Shown here: positions 8,792 to 18,978 of the stretch, in pieces
Numbering within the stretch: the first letter of the stretch is position 1
Layout of the letters: each line of letters opens with the position of its first letter
NCBI GenBank assembly: GCA_041745295.1
Contig: JBGTJE010000062.1
Location: forward strand, 53,758 to 117,757
From: JANMEB01 sp041745295
Lineage (GTDB): Bacteria; Planctomycetota; Planctomycetia; Pirellulales; Pirellulaceae
DNA length: 64,000 nt
Reading direction: 5' to 3'
Translations under genes and position numbers: made by a program
The notes under the pieces: model-generated
Told to the model about the DNA's origin: nothing
Databases searched by the model: none
The model's input: the letters and a program-made list of their open reading frames with translations, nothing else

Positions 8792-11161
8792 TCAATCGTA
8801 GAGCAGACAATCGCGGCGGCGATGCGCGAACGCGCGCAGGGCGGTGTCAAGATCCGGCGGAGTACCGAGTCCGTCGCCGAGTAGGAATTCAACTTCGGAA
8901 GCATTTCCGAGCAGGGTCATGATTCCTTCAGGATTCCAATCCTCGCTGTGCTGCCGGCGAAGATGCTTCGCGATTTCAACTCCGATGCGGTAGGGTTCCA
9001 AAGCATCGCGATCCACGACGAGCAGTTGAATTCCTCCACACCGTTGGCCTTGATACTTACTTGCGATCGGTGTGAAGTACAGCGGGATTGCTCGAAATCC
9101 TGCAAGCGGAGCCGCGTTGAGGGATCGCGCCAAGTCCGCGCCGTCCAACCAAGGCGCGCCCAAGACCTCGAACGGAGCATCGGTCCCGCGACCCACCGAC
9201 AGGTTGGTGGTCTCCAGCCAACCAATGCCCGAATACAGCAAAGCCGCCGTGAGCGTTCGCATATTGGGCGATGGCGAAGTCCACGTCAGCTCGGTTTCGT
9301 CGAACCAATCGCCCCGATGCCAGCCACGCATCGCGATGACTTCTAAGTCCACGTCAGGCATCCGCTCCTTCTGAAATAGGCGGGCTAACTCACCGACGGT
9401 CATTCCGTGGCGGATGGGAAGTGAATGAAAGGCCACAAAGGATTCCCGGCCGCTATCCAGCACCGGACCTTCGATCCGATCGCCGCGAATGGGATTCGGC
9501 CGGTCGAGAACGACGAGTCGGATGCCGTGTTTCGCGGCAGAGGCCATGGCTTCGCCTAAAGTTGAAATGTACGTGTAGTACCTCGATCCAATATCCTGGA
9601 TATCGAAAACGAGTGTATCGATTCCCTCAAGCATTTTGGCCGTCGGGCGGCGCGTGTCGCCGTAGAGACTGTAAACCGGCACTCCCGTCTCGGGATCGAC
9701 GGAGTCGTCGATGCGCCTTTGATCTTGCTGGCCTTGGAGCCCATGCTCGGGACTGAACAATGCCACAAGGTCGACCCCTTCCGCCTTGACCAGGAGCGTC
9801 GCTGTCCGAACACCCTGGCGGTTGACTCCGGTTTGGTTCGTGATCAAGCCAATCTTGCGGCCCTGTAACGGCACAAATTTATCCTGTTCCAGCACATCGA
9901 TCCCGGTGAGCACCGGCGACGTTCCACGATCAGCAGTCTCTTTCCGCCCCGAACTTTTCGAATCGATCGCAGCAACGGCGATGGTGCCGATGCGTCCCGC
10001 CAATGGGTTGACGATGCCGTTTCCGTCCGGATGAAGCCGATTTGTCAAGATGATGTAGAACAAATCCCAATCCGGATCGATCCACATGACGTTGCCAGTA
10101 AACCCACCATGACCGAAGGCCCGGTCGCTGAGAAAGTCACCTCGGTTAATCGAGTGCGACGAGCGATGGTCCCAACCGAGGCAGCGGCTTATTGGGGAAT
10201 GGCGCCAATCCGCCGTCGCGGTGGCGTCTCGACGAGTCGGAATGGACTCGGGTCGTATCATCCGATCGATGGTTTCAGGTTTGAGTATATTCGCGCCACC
10301 ATACGTTCCACCATTGAGAAGCATCTGCGCGAATATCGCGAGATCGGTTGCCGTCGAGAACAGTCCGGCGTTTCCTGCGATGCCGTCCAGCGCCGCGGCC
10401 CGCGGATCGTGGACCACCCCTTGGAGCCAAACTCCGTCTCGTTGTTCGGTGACTTCGGCGCGGGCCCGCAGGGCTTCGACCGGCAAGTAACCGGTCTCGG
10501 TCATTTTCAGCGGTTGAAAAATCGTGCTCTGAGAATACTCATGGATATTCTGTCCCGTGATTCGCTGAATTAATTTGGCGAGCACGATGAATCCCACATC
10601 GGAGTAAACAAATTGGGTACCAGGTGAGCTTTCTGGGGCGAGATTGCAAATCCGATCCCATGCGATCGCCGGCCCTTGCTCGTAGTCGGAAAGGGGGTTA
10701 TCTGCCGTCAAGCCACTTTGATGGGTCAACAATAGCCGGGCGCTGATCGACTCCTTGCCATGGATGCCGAACTCCGGCAAGTAGCGGGCGACTGGGGCAT
10801 CGAGATCGATCGCGCCGATTTCGACAAGTTTCATAATCGCGGTCGCGGTCGCGACGGGCTTGGTGATGGAGGCCAAGTCGAAAACGGTGTCGGTTGTCAT
10901 CGGCTGACGGTGTGGCGTAACTTGTCGATCACCGAATTCCCGTAGGTAAGCAATCTTGCCGTGCCGAGCGACGAGCACCACCCCACCGCAAAAATCCCCG
11001 CCGGCGACCGCGCGTGCCATGAGCGCGTCGATCGCCTGCAATCGGTCAGCGCGAAATCCCACATCCCGCGGTTCGACGATCGGCAGCCCTTGGCCTGCTA
11101 CTCCAAGCGGCGTCAATCCGCTTGCCAAGTACATCAATAGTGCTGCAGCGCGAACGCTCAT
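8792..11161 (-). CDS. Serine hydrolase (class C beta-lactamase fold) fused to NamZ/DUF1343 exo-muramidase
   Basis: 789 residues with an N-terminal signal-like segment (1-24). Residues 30-400 are a beta-lactamase/transpeptidase fold: SxxK at Ser98-Lys101 (SITK), YSD at Tyr186 in place of YxN, and an HGGFTG third motif. Residues about 415-789 match DUF1343, whose founding member NamZ is an exo-beta-N-acetylmuramidase acting on cell-wall fragments ('GRKIGLITNQTG', 'LFSPEHG', 'DRPNP' and 'SPNM' are visible). The fusion suggests extracytoplasmic trimming of murein-derived glycans or peptides. ATG at 11161. The gene is monocistronic, with divergent DDAH-like gene upstream. Whether this host makes enough peptidoglycan to recycle, or feeds on that of others, cannot be told. 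Confidence 0.88.
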   Translation of the reverse strand: MSVRAAALLMYLASGLTPLGVAGQGLPIVEPRDVGFRADRLQAIDALMARAVAGGDFCGGVVLVARHGKIAYLREFGDRQVTPHRQPMTTDTVFDLASITKPVATATAIMKLVEIGAIDLDAPVARYLPEFGIHGKESISARLLLTHQSGLTADNPLSDYEQGPAIAWDRICNLAPESSPGTQFVYSDVGFIVLAKLIQRITGQNIHEYSQSTIFQPLKMTETGYLPVEALRARAEVTEQRDGVWLQGVVHDPRAAALDGIAGNAGLFSTATDLAIFAQMLLNGGTYGGANILKPETIDRMIRPESIPTRRDATATADWRHSPISRCLGWDHRSSHSINRGDFLSDRAFGHGGFTGNVMWIDPDWDLFYIILTNRLHPDGNGIVNPLAGRIGTIAVAAIDSKSSGRKETADRGTSPVLTGIDVLEQDKFVPLQGRKIGLITNQTGVNRQGVRTATLLVKAEGVDLVALFSPEHGLQGQQDQRRIDDSVDPETGVPVYSLYGDTRRPTAKMLEGIDTLVFDIQDIGSRYYTYISTLGEAMASAAKHGIRLVVLDRPNPIRGDRIEGPVLDSGRESFVAFHSLPIRHGMTVGELARLFQKERMPDVDLEVIAMRGWHRGDWFDETELTWTSPSPNMRTLTAALLYSGIGWLETTNLSVGRGTDAPFEVLGAPWLDGADLARSLNAAPLAGFRAIPLYFTPIASKYQGQRCGGIQLLVVDRDALEPYRIGVEIAKHLRRQHSEDWNPEGIMTLLGNASEVEFLLGDGLGTPPDLDTALRAFAHRRRDCLLYD

Positions 11162-11284
11162 GGTCGATCACTCTTTACTAAAGTCGAAGGGACTGTGTGT
11201 CCGCAATATACGCGATGCGAATGTTAACCTGGGCTGGTACAATATTCGGGGAGGGATCACATCGCAGAAATCGACGAACGATCC

Positions 11285-12055
11285 ATGTCGCTCCAGTTCG
11301 CGAAAGCCATCACCCGCATTCCTTGTCCACGGATTTCCGAAGGGATCAGTTCGGCTTCCCTCGGGCCCGTCGATTATGACAAGGCAATCGCGCAACACGT
11401 TGCCTATGTCGCGGCGTTACGGGACCTCGGCCTAGATGTCACTGTTTTGCCCGCAGATAACGATTTTCCCGATTCGACATTCGTCGAAGACGTTGCCCTT
11501 TGTACTCCGCAGTTTGCGGTTGTGACCAATCCGGGGGCGCCTTCGCGCAATGGCGAAAAAACGGCGATGCGAGAAGTGTTGTCAGGGTTGTTTGAACACG
11601 TTGACGCAATTGAAACTCCGGGCACGGTTGATGCGGGCGACATCCTGATGGTTGGATCGCATTTCTATATTGGGCTCTCGCGCCGAACGAATCACGCCGG
11701 CGCTGACCAAATGATTTCCATTCTTGAACGCTATGGTCAATCCGCCAGTAAGGTCGCGATTTCGGAGATGTTGCATCTCAAATCAGGCTTGTCCTATTTG
11801 GAAAACAACAACTTGTTAATCGCTAGCGAATTCACTGACCATGTCGAATTTCGCAAGTTCAATCAAATCCGAGTTGAGCCGGACGAACAGTATTCCGCCA
11901 ACTGCCTGTGGATCAATGGATCCGTACTGGTACCCGATGGCTATCCGGTAACCCATTCGCGAATAAGGGCGCTGGGTTATTTTGCGATTGCACTAGAAAT
12001 GTCCGAGTTTCAAAAGATTGACGGCGGTCTCAGTTGCCTGTCATTGCGATTTTGA
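11285..12055 (+). CDS. Dimethylarginine dimethylaminohydrolase-like amidino hydrolase
   Basis: 256 residues, typical DDAH length. The pentein fold residues are visible: 'DSTFVEDVA' (Glu68-Asp69), the catalytic histidine at His164 (HLKSGLSYL) and the nucleophile at Cys251 in the C-terminal 'GGLSCLSLRF'. Characterised members convert N-methylarginines to citrulline plus methylamines, but related enzymes act on arginine or other guanidines, so the substrate is not fixed. ATG at 11285. It is divergent from the NamZ-fusion gene and convergent with the lipoprotein gene downstream. Confidence 0.88.
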   Translation: MSLQFAKAITRIPCPRISEGISSASLGPVDYDKAIAQHVAYVAALRDLGLDVTVLPADNDFPDSTFVEDVALCTPQFAVVTNPGAPSRNGEKTAMREVLSGLFEHVDAIETPGTVDAGDILMVGSHFYIGLSRRTNHAGADQMISILERYGQSASKVAISEMLHLKSGLSYLENNNLLIASEFTDHVEFRKFNQIRVEPDEQYSANCLWINGSVLVPDGYPVTHSRIRALGYFAIALEMSEFQKIDGGLSCLSLRF

Positions 12056-12150
12056 GCGAATCCGGTCCCTAAGGTGTTAACCTAGACAAAACCGTGGGCT
12101 ATCGCCCTGCGGCTGATGTTTCGAGACTCAACCTTATCAGCGGCGGCCGA

Positions 12151-14109
12151 TCACCGAAATTTCTCGCCGGAGGATTGGCCGGAGTTCTCGGCATCATCGG
12201 GTAGCCATTTTTTGACGGCTGCCAATTTTTCTTCGGACGTGCCGGAGAGCAACTTCTGCGCGACGTCGTCGCCGCCGATCAGCTTTCCGACGGCCGCGAT
12301 GGTCGACGCGTCATCCAGCAATCCCGCTTTGTGGTAGCTCATAATCTCCGCAACCGCTGGCAAGGGATTCGTGTGGCTCTCGGCGACGAGCGTATCCGTT
12401 CGCTTCTGGGCAATTTCCGGTTTGATTTCCGGCATCGCCGAAACGCGGAGCGAGGAATCCGCAAAGTCTCCAAAGATCTTGTCGAGCGCGACTTCGACCG
12501 GATCGTTGTCGGAATCCTTTTCGCGCTGGCGAACCTTGGCCACAGTCTCGCTACTTAAGCTGCCGGTTTCTTTCTTTTCACCCGTTTTCAAATTGTGAAC
12601 ACCCAGCTTGGTCGTACTGTAGGCCGAGTCCGAACGGCTTTTCTCCTTGACTGTCACGTAAAAAATCAGGACCGCGTCCACGCCCGAGGTTTCTCCTCTT
12701 TCCAAAAGAATCTTCTCGGCATCTGTGTCCGATTCGGTGCCCAGGAAAATGACACCCGGTACGAGCGTTCCCGTCGTGGCGACGACGCCGGATGTATTCG
12801 GTGTACTGCGCGCATTGTTGGTGGTAACCGTTCGAGATGTTCCCTCCTCAATATCTCCCTCTACGACTGCACGTTGAGACCGTTGCGTTGCCGGTGTCGT
12901 TATCGTGGTGGTCGTGGTCGTGGGTCGGGCGTCCTCCGGGCTTTTAAACTTTGAGATCGCGAGGATTTTTCCGTAAAAGAAATCCCGGTGCAAACGGCGC
13001 GAATTCAAGCGCTTCATGAGTCGTTCGCCAAAATCGCCGGTATGATAAAGGAGATTTCCCGTCGGAGTCGTTAGATCGACTCCCGCATAGGGCGATGCCA
13101 ACGCACTATTCGGAGCGGGTTGGTTAAACATTGCGGCTCGACCGCTGCGATTGGCGGAAGGGACAGTCGGCGCCACCGGGTCACCGATGAGCGGGGGCTG
13201 ATCGCTAAAGTCCGTTGGCGCGTTGTAGACCACGCCAACTCCCCAACGGAAAAACAATCGTGGCTCGCTGATGCCTGCCACCCATTGCAATGGATATTCG
13301 CTCATTGCCCCAGTGTCGGTGAGCCAATGCACGTACAAATGTTGGGTTGCATCGAACTCTTTGAACTCGTCAAAGGATTTGGCAGCCTGGTCCACCAGGG
13401 ACAAAGGGCCGGTTTCGACGGGGTCCACGGCGATTGAAGCACCTCGGGCCGGCGCTCCCTTGCCACCGGCGATCCCCGAACCTTCACCCGATACGTTTGG
13501 CTGGACCGCTCCTTTGCCACCAGCGATACCTGAGCCGCCCCTGGTTGGCGTCGCCGCAGACGGATCTTCATCCTCGTCAACCATTGGCGGCGCTTGCGAT
13601 TGAGGACGGCCGGCGGTGGCTTTTGCATTATTTTGGGCCAGCGTGCTGGGAGTATCAAACTCATCACCGATGACACCTGAATTAGATGCCGCCGAAGGTT
13701 GCGTTGGAGTTGGACTTGGGCTGGCCGGAAGGTCAGCGTCTTCCTCGATTAGGCCGCGAGCTGCAGGCGGCCGGGCGGGTCGTGCATTTTGTGCGGCTGC
13801 TGCCGGATTTGGACTTGGGCTGGCCGGGGGGTCAGCGTCTTCCTCGATTAGGCCGCGAGCTGCAGTCGGCCGGGCAGGTCGTGAGGTTTGTGGGGCTGTT
13901 GCGGAATCGCTCGGACTTGCTGCCTGAGATGCGGGAGTCGCCTGCGTTGAGGCCTGGGATGGTGTTGGCGCTTCAAAAGGATCGGTCCCTGCATCACGAA
14001 CAGCCTTGCCCTCATCTAATTGGCTTACGTTTTTAATTCCCGATCCCGAACCGCAACCCAGATACGCGCAACTAGAAAAAACTACTATCCAAGCGAAAAG
14101 TTTTCGCAT
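12151..14109 (-). CDS. Low-complexity repeat-containing lipoprotein, unknown function
   Basis: 652 residues. ATG at 14109 has GAGGTG six bases upstream and opens a lipoprotein signal with lipobox YLGC. A longer in-frame start at 14268 would bury the signal. Residues about 45-240 are Pro/Ala/Ser-rich, with a 33-residue tandem repeat (RGLIEEDADPPASPSP) and two 'GSGIAGGKGA' units. The C-terminal half looks folded and hydrophilic, including a Thr run near residue 410. No domain was recognised; a surface or envelope role is an inference from the signal only. Confidence 0.7.
   Translation of the reverse strand: MRKLFAWIVVFSSCAYLGCGSGSGIKNVSQLDEGKAVRDAGTDPFEAPTPSQASTQATPASQAASPSDSATAPQTSRPARPTAARGLIEEDADPPASPSPNPAAAAQNARPARPPAARGLIEEDADLPASPSPTPTQPSAASNSGVIGDEFDTPSTLAQNNAKATAGRPQSQAPPMVDEDEDPSAATPTRGGSGIAGGKGAVQPNVSGEGSGIAGGKGAPARGASIAVDPVETGPLSLVDQAAKSFDEFKEFDATQHLYVHWLTDTGAMSEYPLQWVAGISEPRLFFRWGVGVVYNAPTDFSDQPPLIGDPVAPTVPSANRSGRAAMFNQPAPNSALASPYAGVDLTTPTGNLLYHTGDFGERLMKRLNSRRLHRDFFYGKILAISKFKSPEDARPTTTTTTITTPATQRSQRAVVEGDIEEGTSRTVTTNNARSTPNTSGVVATTGTLVPGVIFLGTESDTDAEKILLERGETSGVDAVLIFYVTVKEKSRSDSAYSTTKLGVHNLKTGEKKETGSLSSETVAKVRQREKDSDNDPVEVALDKIFGDFADSSLRVSAMPEIKPEIAQKRTDTLVAESHTNPLPAVAEIMSYHKAGLLDDASTIAAVGKLIGGDDVAQKLLSGTSEEKLAAVKKWLPDDAENSGQSSGEKFR
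13711..13890. repeat. 99-base tandem repeat inside the lipoprotein gene
   Basis: Two units with a 99-base period begin at 13711 and 13810. The first 65 bases or so are nearly identical, then they drift. They encode the 33-residue Pro/Ala repeat and keep the frame. Confidence 0.75.
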
Positions 14110-14331
14110 AGTGCACCTCAACAGAATTTTGTGCAGCACAGATTTAATCGAATAATACCTGGATCGTACGGATTCGAATTCCGACGATCGTCGATCAACC
14201 GAGTCCCAACCGGCAGGGCCTCGAACCAGCCTAAATTCTATTGCCAGTTCTTTCGGTTTGCTAGCCAAACCATTGAAAAAGAAGCTTGTTTCTGAATTGA
14301 CCGCAAGTGCTACCTCAGGCGGGTCACGCGA

Positions 14332-17300
14332 TTAATCGAGGGAAGGCGCAAACCCGCGACGCATAGTATTCTCGGTTACTGTTCGCGGAACGACGAACTG
14401 AAGGAGATAATCGTGGCCACCCGCTTTGGATCCGATGCCTGACATCTTGAATCCACCGAACGGTTGGCGCGCGACGAGTGCCCCGGTGATATTGCGGTTT
14501 AAGTACACGTTGCCCACCAAAAGTTCGCGGCGTGCGCGAGACAGAGTCTGCGGGCTCCGTGAGAACAGGCCGCCGGTTAGGGCGTAGTCGGTGCCGTTGG
14601 CAACGCGAAACGCTTCGTCCAAGTCCATGCAGCGAATCACGGCCAGGACCGGGCCAAAGATTTCTTCTTGCGCGATGCGCGAGTCGGGTTTGACGTCGGC
14701 GAAAATGTGAGGCCCGACAAAGAACCCCTGCTGGGCCAACGGCCCGGGGTCGACCGAAGCGATCGTGCGCCCCTCGCTTCGTCCGATCTCAATGTACGAG
14801 AGGATCTTGTCCCGCGCAGCGGCATCGATCACGGCTCCGATATTCGACGACGGATCCTCGGCGGGCGCGACGACCAGACTCTGAACCGCTTGTCCAAGCC
14901 GCTGCAAAAAAGTTTCGTAAATCGAATCCAACACCAAAACCCGACTGCAAGCGCTACATTTTTGACCTTGGTAACCGAACGCGCTGCGGACGACTCCCAC
15001 GACGGCTTCGTCTAAATCGGCATCGACGTCCACGATGATGGCGTTCTTGCCACCCATCTCGGCGATCACGCGTTTGACCAGTGGAATTCCGGAGGCCGAA
15101 ATCTCGGCTGCCTTGGAGTTGATCGCCAATCCGACTTGGCGCGACCCGGTGAATGCGATGAGTGCGACGTCGGGGTGCTCAACCATTCTTGCGCCGCTAG
15201 TCCGACCATGCCCGGGGAGAAAGTTCGCGGCCCCCGAGGGAATTCCGGCTGCCTGCAGAAGCTCCATCAACAACGCGCCCGTAACCGAACTTTGTTCGGC
15301 GGGCTTAAAGACGACGGTGTTGCCGGTAACGAGGGCCGCGGTCACCATACCGGTCAAAATCGCCAAGGGAAAATTCCAGGGTGCAATAACTGCGCAAATG
15401 CCTCGCGGTAAGTAATCAAAACGATTTTCCTCGCCGGGGACGTCCGCCCCTCGGGGTTGCTCCAGGTCGATCGCTCCTTGGGCGTAGTATTCGCAAAAGT
15501 CGATAGCCTCGCAGACATCGTTGGTGGCTTCTGACCATTGCTTACTGCATTCGAAGACTTGCCATGCCGCCAGCTCAAAAAATCGGTCGCGCATGCCTTG
15601 CGCCACGAGGCGCAGAACGTTCGCCCGTTGCTCGCCCGAGCGGGCTGCCCAGGCCGGCAATGCAGCCTTTGCCGCTGCGACTGCTCGGTCGACGTGCTGC
15701 ACCGTGGCGACGGCAGCCGTCCCGACTACTTGAGCGGAGCGGCAGGGATTGATCGATTGAATCTTGTCTGTCGTTTCGACCGTTTGACCGTTAATCACCA
15801 GCGGAAAATGTTTGCCAAGTTGCGATTGAACCGACTGCAGCGCGGTCAGCATGGATTGGCGAACTTCGCTTTTTGAAAAATCGACGGGCGGCTCGTTTTT
15901 GAAAGTCGATTTGAGCGACCGCTCAACGGCGCTAACAGTGGTCATCGTTTCACCTGAAAAAGTGGGGTCGTCACGAAAGGGAGCGTTCGCCGAACCGCGG
16001 TAAGAATCGTTTTCGCGCGGATCGGCCAAGAGCTTTTCAATGTCAACGTTGGCGGCCAATCCAGCCCGCAGGAACGAATCGTTTGAGGTGTTCTCCAACA
16101 GCCTGCGCACCAAATAGGCCATTCCCGGTATCAAATCACCGTAGGGCATGTAAACTCGCAGCCGATGTCCGCGTTCCACCAAGCTGGCTTTTTCGGCATC
16201 GGCCATGCCGTATAGCATTTGGAGTTCGAAGGAATTTTTCGGCAGCCCCAAATGATCGGCGACGGCGATCGCGTAAGCGATCGAGCGCATGTTGTGCGAA
16301 CCAATCGCGGGTCGCAAGTGCTGGTGATTTTGCATGATGAAGCGAATCTGCCGCTCGTAGTTGGCGTCCGATTGGTGCTTTTCGCTATAGACAGGAATGG
16401 GCCAACCTTGTGATTTGGCATGGATCGTCTCGTAATCCCAATAGGCCCCTTTGACCAAGCGAACCCAAACCGGCGTACCTCGCGTTTTGGCCCAATCCCG
16501 CAACGCAACAAAATCGCGCCCCGAATCGCGCAGATAGCATTGAATCACAATCCCGATGTCGGCCCAATCGCGAAATTCGTCGTCCATTAACACGTGCTTA
16601 AAAATCCGTAGTGTCAAGTCCTTTTTTTCATACGACTCCATATCGACGTTGACAAAGGCGTTGTTTTGCCGGGCAACGCGCAAGAGTTCTTTGAGCCGAC
16701 GCCCGACTCGCTCCACGACTTGCTCACCTTCGATTGGGTAAAAGTGGCAATCGAGCGCGGAAAGTTTGATCGACAGATTCGCCCGCGGAATTTTACCCTG
16801 CTCGTCCTCATCCAGTAACGAATTGTGCGGCCACGTATTGACCACATTCGAAACGGCGTTGAGCAAATCTACGTACGCCTTAAAATACTGATCCGCTTCG
16901 CCGTAACTGATCACGGCTTCACCGAGAATATCCAACGTAAATGCGCGCTGCATTTCGCGTTGCCGTAGCGCGACCCGAAGCACCTCGTCGTAGTTGCTGC
17001 CCGCGATGAATTTTTTTGCAAAGTCTGCCGCGCCAAGCTTGGCGATCTTGGACAAGGCCCAACGGGTGGGCGGTGTGCTCTTGGCAACGCCCAATCCCAT
17101 CCGGCCGAACCAACCGAGTGCCTGATCCGCTTCGCCGAGATACTCCGTCAACCGCGTCGAGACCATGCTGCTTGTCGTGAGCATCGGGAGCACGTCCACG
17201 AAGCGAAACAATTGGACTTTAAGCTGCTCATCGCTCATCGACCAATCCATGATCCGATCGTCCCACCAGCGGCGTTGGTAGATTCGAGTCTTCGGTCGAC

Positions 17301-17421
17301 GTAGTGAGCTGAAGAGCTCGCGTCCGATTTGCCGCGCTTGCTGGTCCAAGCGCTGCAGATCGTTCGTCGAAAACTCGTTCGCCGGGTCGAGCGCTGTCGC
17401 AATCTCGTTCGAAGTCACCAA
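14332..17421 (-). CDS. putA: Bifunctional proline dehydrogenase / L-glutamate gamma-semialdehyde dehydrogenase
   Basis: 1,029 residues, the length of minimal bifunctional PutA proteins. Residues about 50-500 are the FAD-dependent PRODH barrel ('RLVKGAYWDYE', 'IGSHNMRS', 'FELQMLYGMAD', 'RLRVYMPYG'). Residues about 520-1010 are the ALDH with 'APWNFPLAI', 'FTGSRQVG' and catalytic Cys near 821 (GQKCSA). It oxidises proline to glutamate in two steps. There is no N-terminal ribbon-helix-helix DNA-binding domain, so it should not repress its own gene as E. coli PutA does. The gene stands alone on the minus strand. Confidence 0.95.
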   Translation of the reverse strand: MVTSNEIATALDPANEFSTNDLQRLDQQARQIGRELFSSLRRPKTRIYQRRWWDDRIMDWSMSDEQLKVQLFRFVDVLPMLTTSSMVSTRLTEYLGEADQALGWFGRMGLGVAKSTPPTRWALSKIAKLGAADFAKKFIAGSNYDEVLRVALRQREMQRAFTLDILGEAVISYGEADQYFKAYVDLLNAVSNVVNTWPHNSLLDEDEQGKIPRANLSIKLSALDCHFYPIEGEQVVERVGRRLKELLRVARQNNAFVNVDMESYEKKDLTLRIFKHVLMDDEFRDWADIGIVIQCYLRDSGRDFVALRDWAKTRGTPVWVRLVKGAYWDYETIHAKSQGWPIPVYSEKHQSDANYERQIRFIMQNHQHLRPAIGSHNMRSIAYAIAVADHLGLPKNSFELQMLYGMADAEKASLVERGHRLRVYMPYGDLIPGMAYLVRRLLENTSNDSFLRAGLAANVDIEKLLADPRENDSYRGSANAPFRDDPTFSGETMTTVSAVERSLKSTFKNEPPVDFSKSEVRQSMLTALQSVQSQLGKHFPLVINGQTVETTDKIQSINPCRSAQVVGTAAVATVQHVDRAVAAAKAALPAWAARSGEQRANVLRLVAQGMRDRFFELAAWQVFECSKQWSEATNDVCEAIDFCEYYAQGAIDLEQPRGADVPGEENRFDYLPRGICAVIAPWNFPLAILTGMVTAALVTGNTVVFKPAEQSSVTGALLMELLQAAGIPSGAANFLPGHGRTSGARMVEHPDVALIAFTGSRQVGLAINSKAAEISASGIPLVKRVIAEMGGKNAIIVDVDADLDEAVVGVVRSAFGYQGQKCSACSRVLVLDSIYETFLQRLGQAVQSLVVAPAEDPSSNIGAVIDAAARDKILSYIEIGRSEGRTIASVDPGPLAQQGFFVGPHIFADVKPDSRIAQEEIFGPVLAVIRCMDLDEAFRVANGTDYALTGGLFSRSPQTLSRARRELLVGNVYLNRNITGALVARQPFGGFKMSGIGSKAGGHDYLLQFVVPRTVTENTMRRGFAPSLD

Positions 17422-17787
17422 GTTACTCGCGGTTAATGATGCCGAATGGGGAAACGTTGGAGCGCACCGACGGACGTCGAGAATAGGGGCGGTTTTAAGG
17501 ATTAGGCTTTATCATTATGTCGGCGGCGAGTTCGTCGAAAAGGGCACGTCCGATCAAACAGCCGAACCACCAATTCTTGTTCCAAAACGACCTCTAGCCT
17601 TTTTCTGGATTTGGTTTTACGGATTGGAACAGGAGCAAACAGAGGAAACGGAGGTTTGAGATTTCATTCCTGCTTTCTCTGTGTTCTCTGCTGCCTCCTG
17701 TTGAATCCAAAGACCTATTCGAATATCAATGAAAATGATGGCCGAGGTCATCCGATCAGCTTTTAGATTTGGCAATCGGTTAGCCAA
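17422..17787. other. Intergenic region with an imperfect hairpin repeat
   Basis: About 365 bases between pyrD and putA, both leftward. It contains an imperfect inverted repeat, 17623-17705. The left arm around AACAGGAGCAAACAGAGG pairs with the right arm around CTCTGCTGCCTCCTGTT. No gene was seen. The rest should include the putA promoter. Confidence 0.5.
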
Positions 17788-18891
17788 TTAGTCTAGATCT
17801 CGCCCGCGGGCCGCCGCGATGTTCGGCAGCCCGGTTTCGTCCAACTTGCCACCCAAATATTTCGCAACATCGGAAACAAAACAGGGGCCACCATACACAA
17901 AGCCCGTGTACAACTGTACGAGCGAAGCGCCCGCACCAAACATTCGCCACGCATCTTCGCCTGACATGATCCCGCCCGATCCCACGATCTCCAGCCGCCG
18001 ACCAATCCGCTGCGAAATAAAGGCCACGACATCGCGCGCCTTCTGAGTCAACGGGCCCCCCGACAGTCCTCCCACGCCAATCCGCGCGACTCTGCCGGCC
18101 GACGTTTTTAATTGCTCCCGCATGACCGTCGTGTTCGTCGCAATGATCCCGTCCAGGCCCACTTGGAGTGCGATTTCCAACACGTCTTCCAACTCCCCGG
18201 GGGACAAATCCGGTGCAATCTTCACCAAGATCGGAACCGAACGGCGTTGGTACGCCCGCGACATTTCCCGTTCGAGTTGCCGCAACTGGGTGAGTAGATC
18301 AAGCAGGGGACCGCGCTCCTGCAATTGCCGCAAATTCGGTGTGTTGGGTGAACTGACATTCACCGTAAAATAGTCGGCGAAGGGAAACAGCAGGCGAAAA
18401 CTATTGCAATAGTCTTCGATCGCGTGCGCATTGTCGACCGTTTTCGACTTGCCGATATTGATCCCGAGAATCGATTGTTTGGGGGTATTCAGTAGGTGAC
18501 GTGCGACTGCTTCCGCCCCCGGATTATTGAAGCCCATCCGATTAATCAAGGCACGATCTCGCGACAACCGAAAGAGGCGCGGTCGAGATTGCCCGGGCTG
18601 GGCTTGATGGGTAATCGTGCCGACTTCCACGTGGCCAAAACCTAACAACGCCAGATCATTGAACCAGCGCGCGCGCTTGTCGAAGCCAGCCGCCAAACCG
18701 AGGCAATTGGCGAATCGAATCCCGAGCGCCTCGACCGCCAATCGTGGATCGGACGGAGGGTGGCAGCGGGCGATCAAGTTTTGGCCCAGCCTCCAGCGCA
18801 TCAATGAATGCAAAATCGCCATCGAGCGATGGTGAGCCCATTCCGGAGGTAGGCAGAATAAAATCGGGCGGAGAACGTATCGCCAAAGCAT
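17788..18891 (-). CDS. pyrD: Dihydroorotate dehydrogenase (quinone), class 2
   Basis: 367 residues. It oxidises dihydroorotate to orotate with quinone as acceptor, in pyrimidine synthesis, at the inner membrane. Residues 1-40 are the membrane-associating helices typical of class 2 ('MLWRYVLRPILFCLPPEWAH'). FMN-binding and catalytic segments seen are 'GLAAGFDK', 'VNVSSPNTPNLR' (catalytic Ser), 'VKIAPDL', 'ATNTT' and 'GSGGI'. I chose ATG at 18891, which aligns with relatives; the frame is open to 18978. It follows the S1-domain gene by 87 bases, probably in one transcript. Confidence 0.93.
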   Translation of the reverse strand: MLWRYVLRPILFCLPPEWAHHRSMAILHSLMRWRLGQNLIARCHPPSDPRLAVEALGIRFANCLGLAAGFDKRARWFNDLALLGFGHVEVGTITHQAQPGQSRPRLFRLSRDRALINRMGFNNPGAEAVARHLLNTPKQSILGINIGKSKTVDNAHAIEDYCNSFRLLFPFADYFTVNVSSPNTPNLRQLQERGPLLDLLTQLRQLEREMSRAYQRRSVPILVKIAPDLSPGELEDVLEIALQVGLDGIIATNTTVMREQLKTSAGRVARIGVGGLSGGPLTQKARDVVAFISQRIGRRLEIVGSGGIMSGEDAWRMFGAGASLVQLYTGFVYGGPCFVSDVAKYLGGKLDETGLPNIAAARGRDLD

Positions 18892-18978
18892 TTTTTCCGC
18901 CGTTTCTCCCACGCCGGCAATTAACCCTACCGCAGCCACGTCGCCCAAAATCAGCACGGGCAAAGCCGGCCGCGGCAC

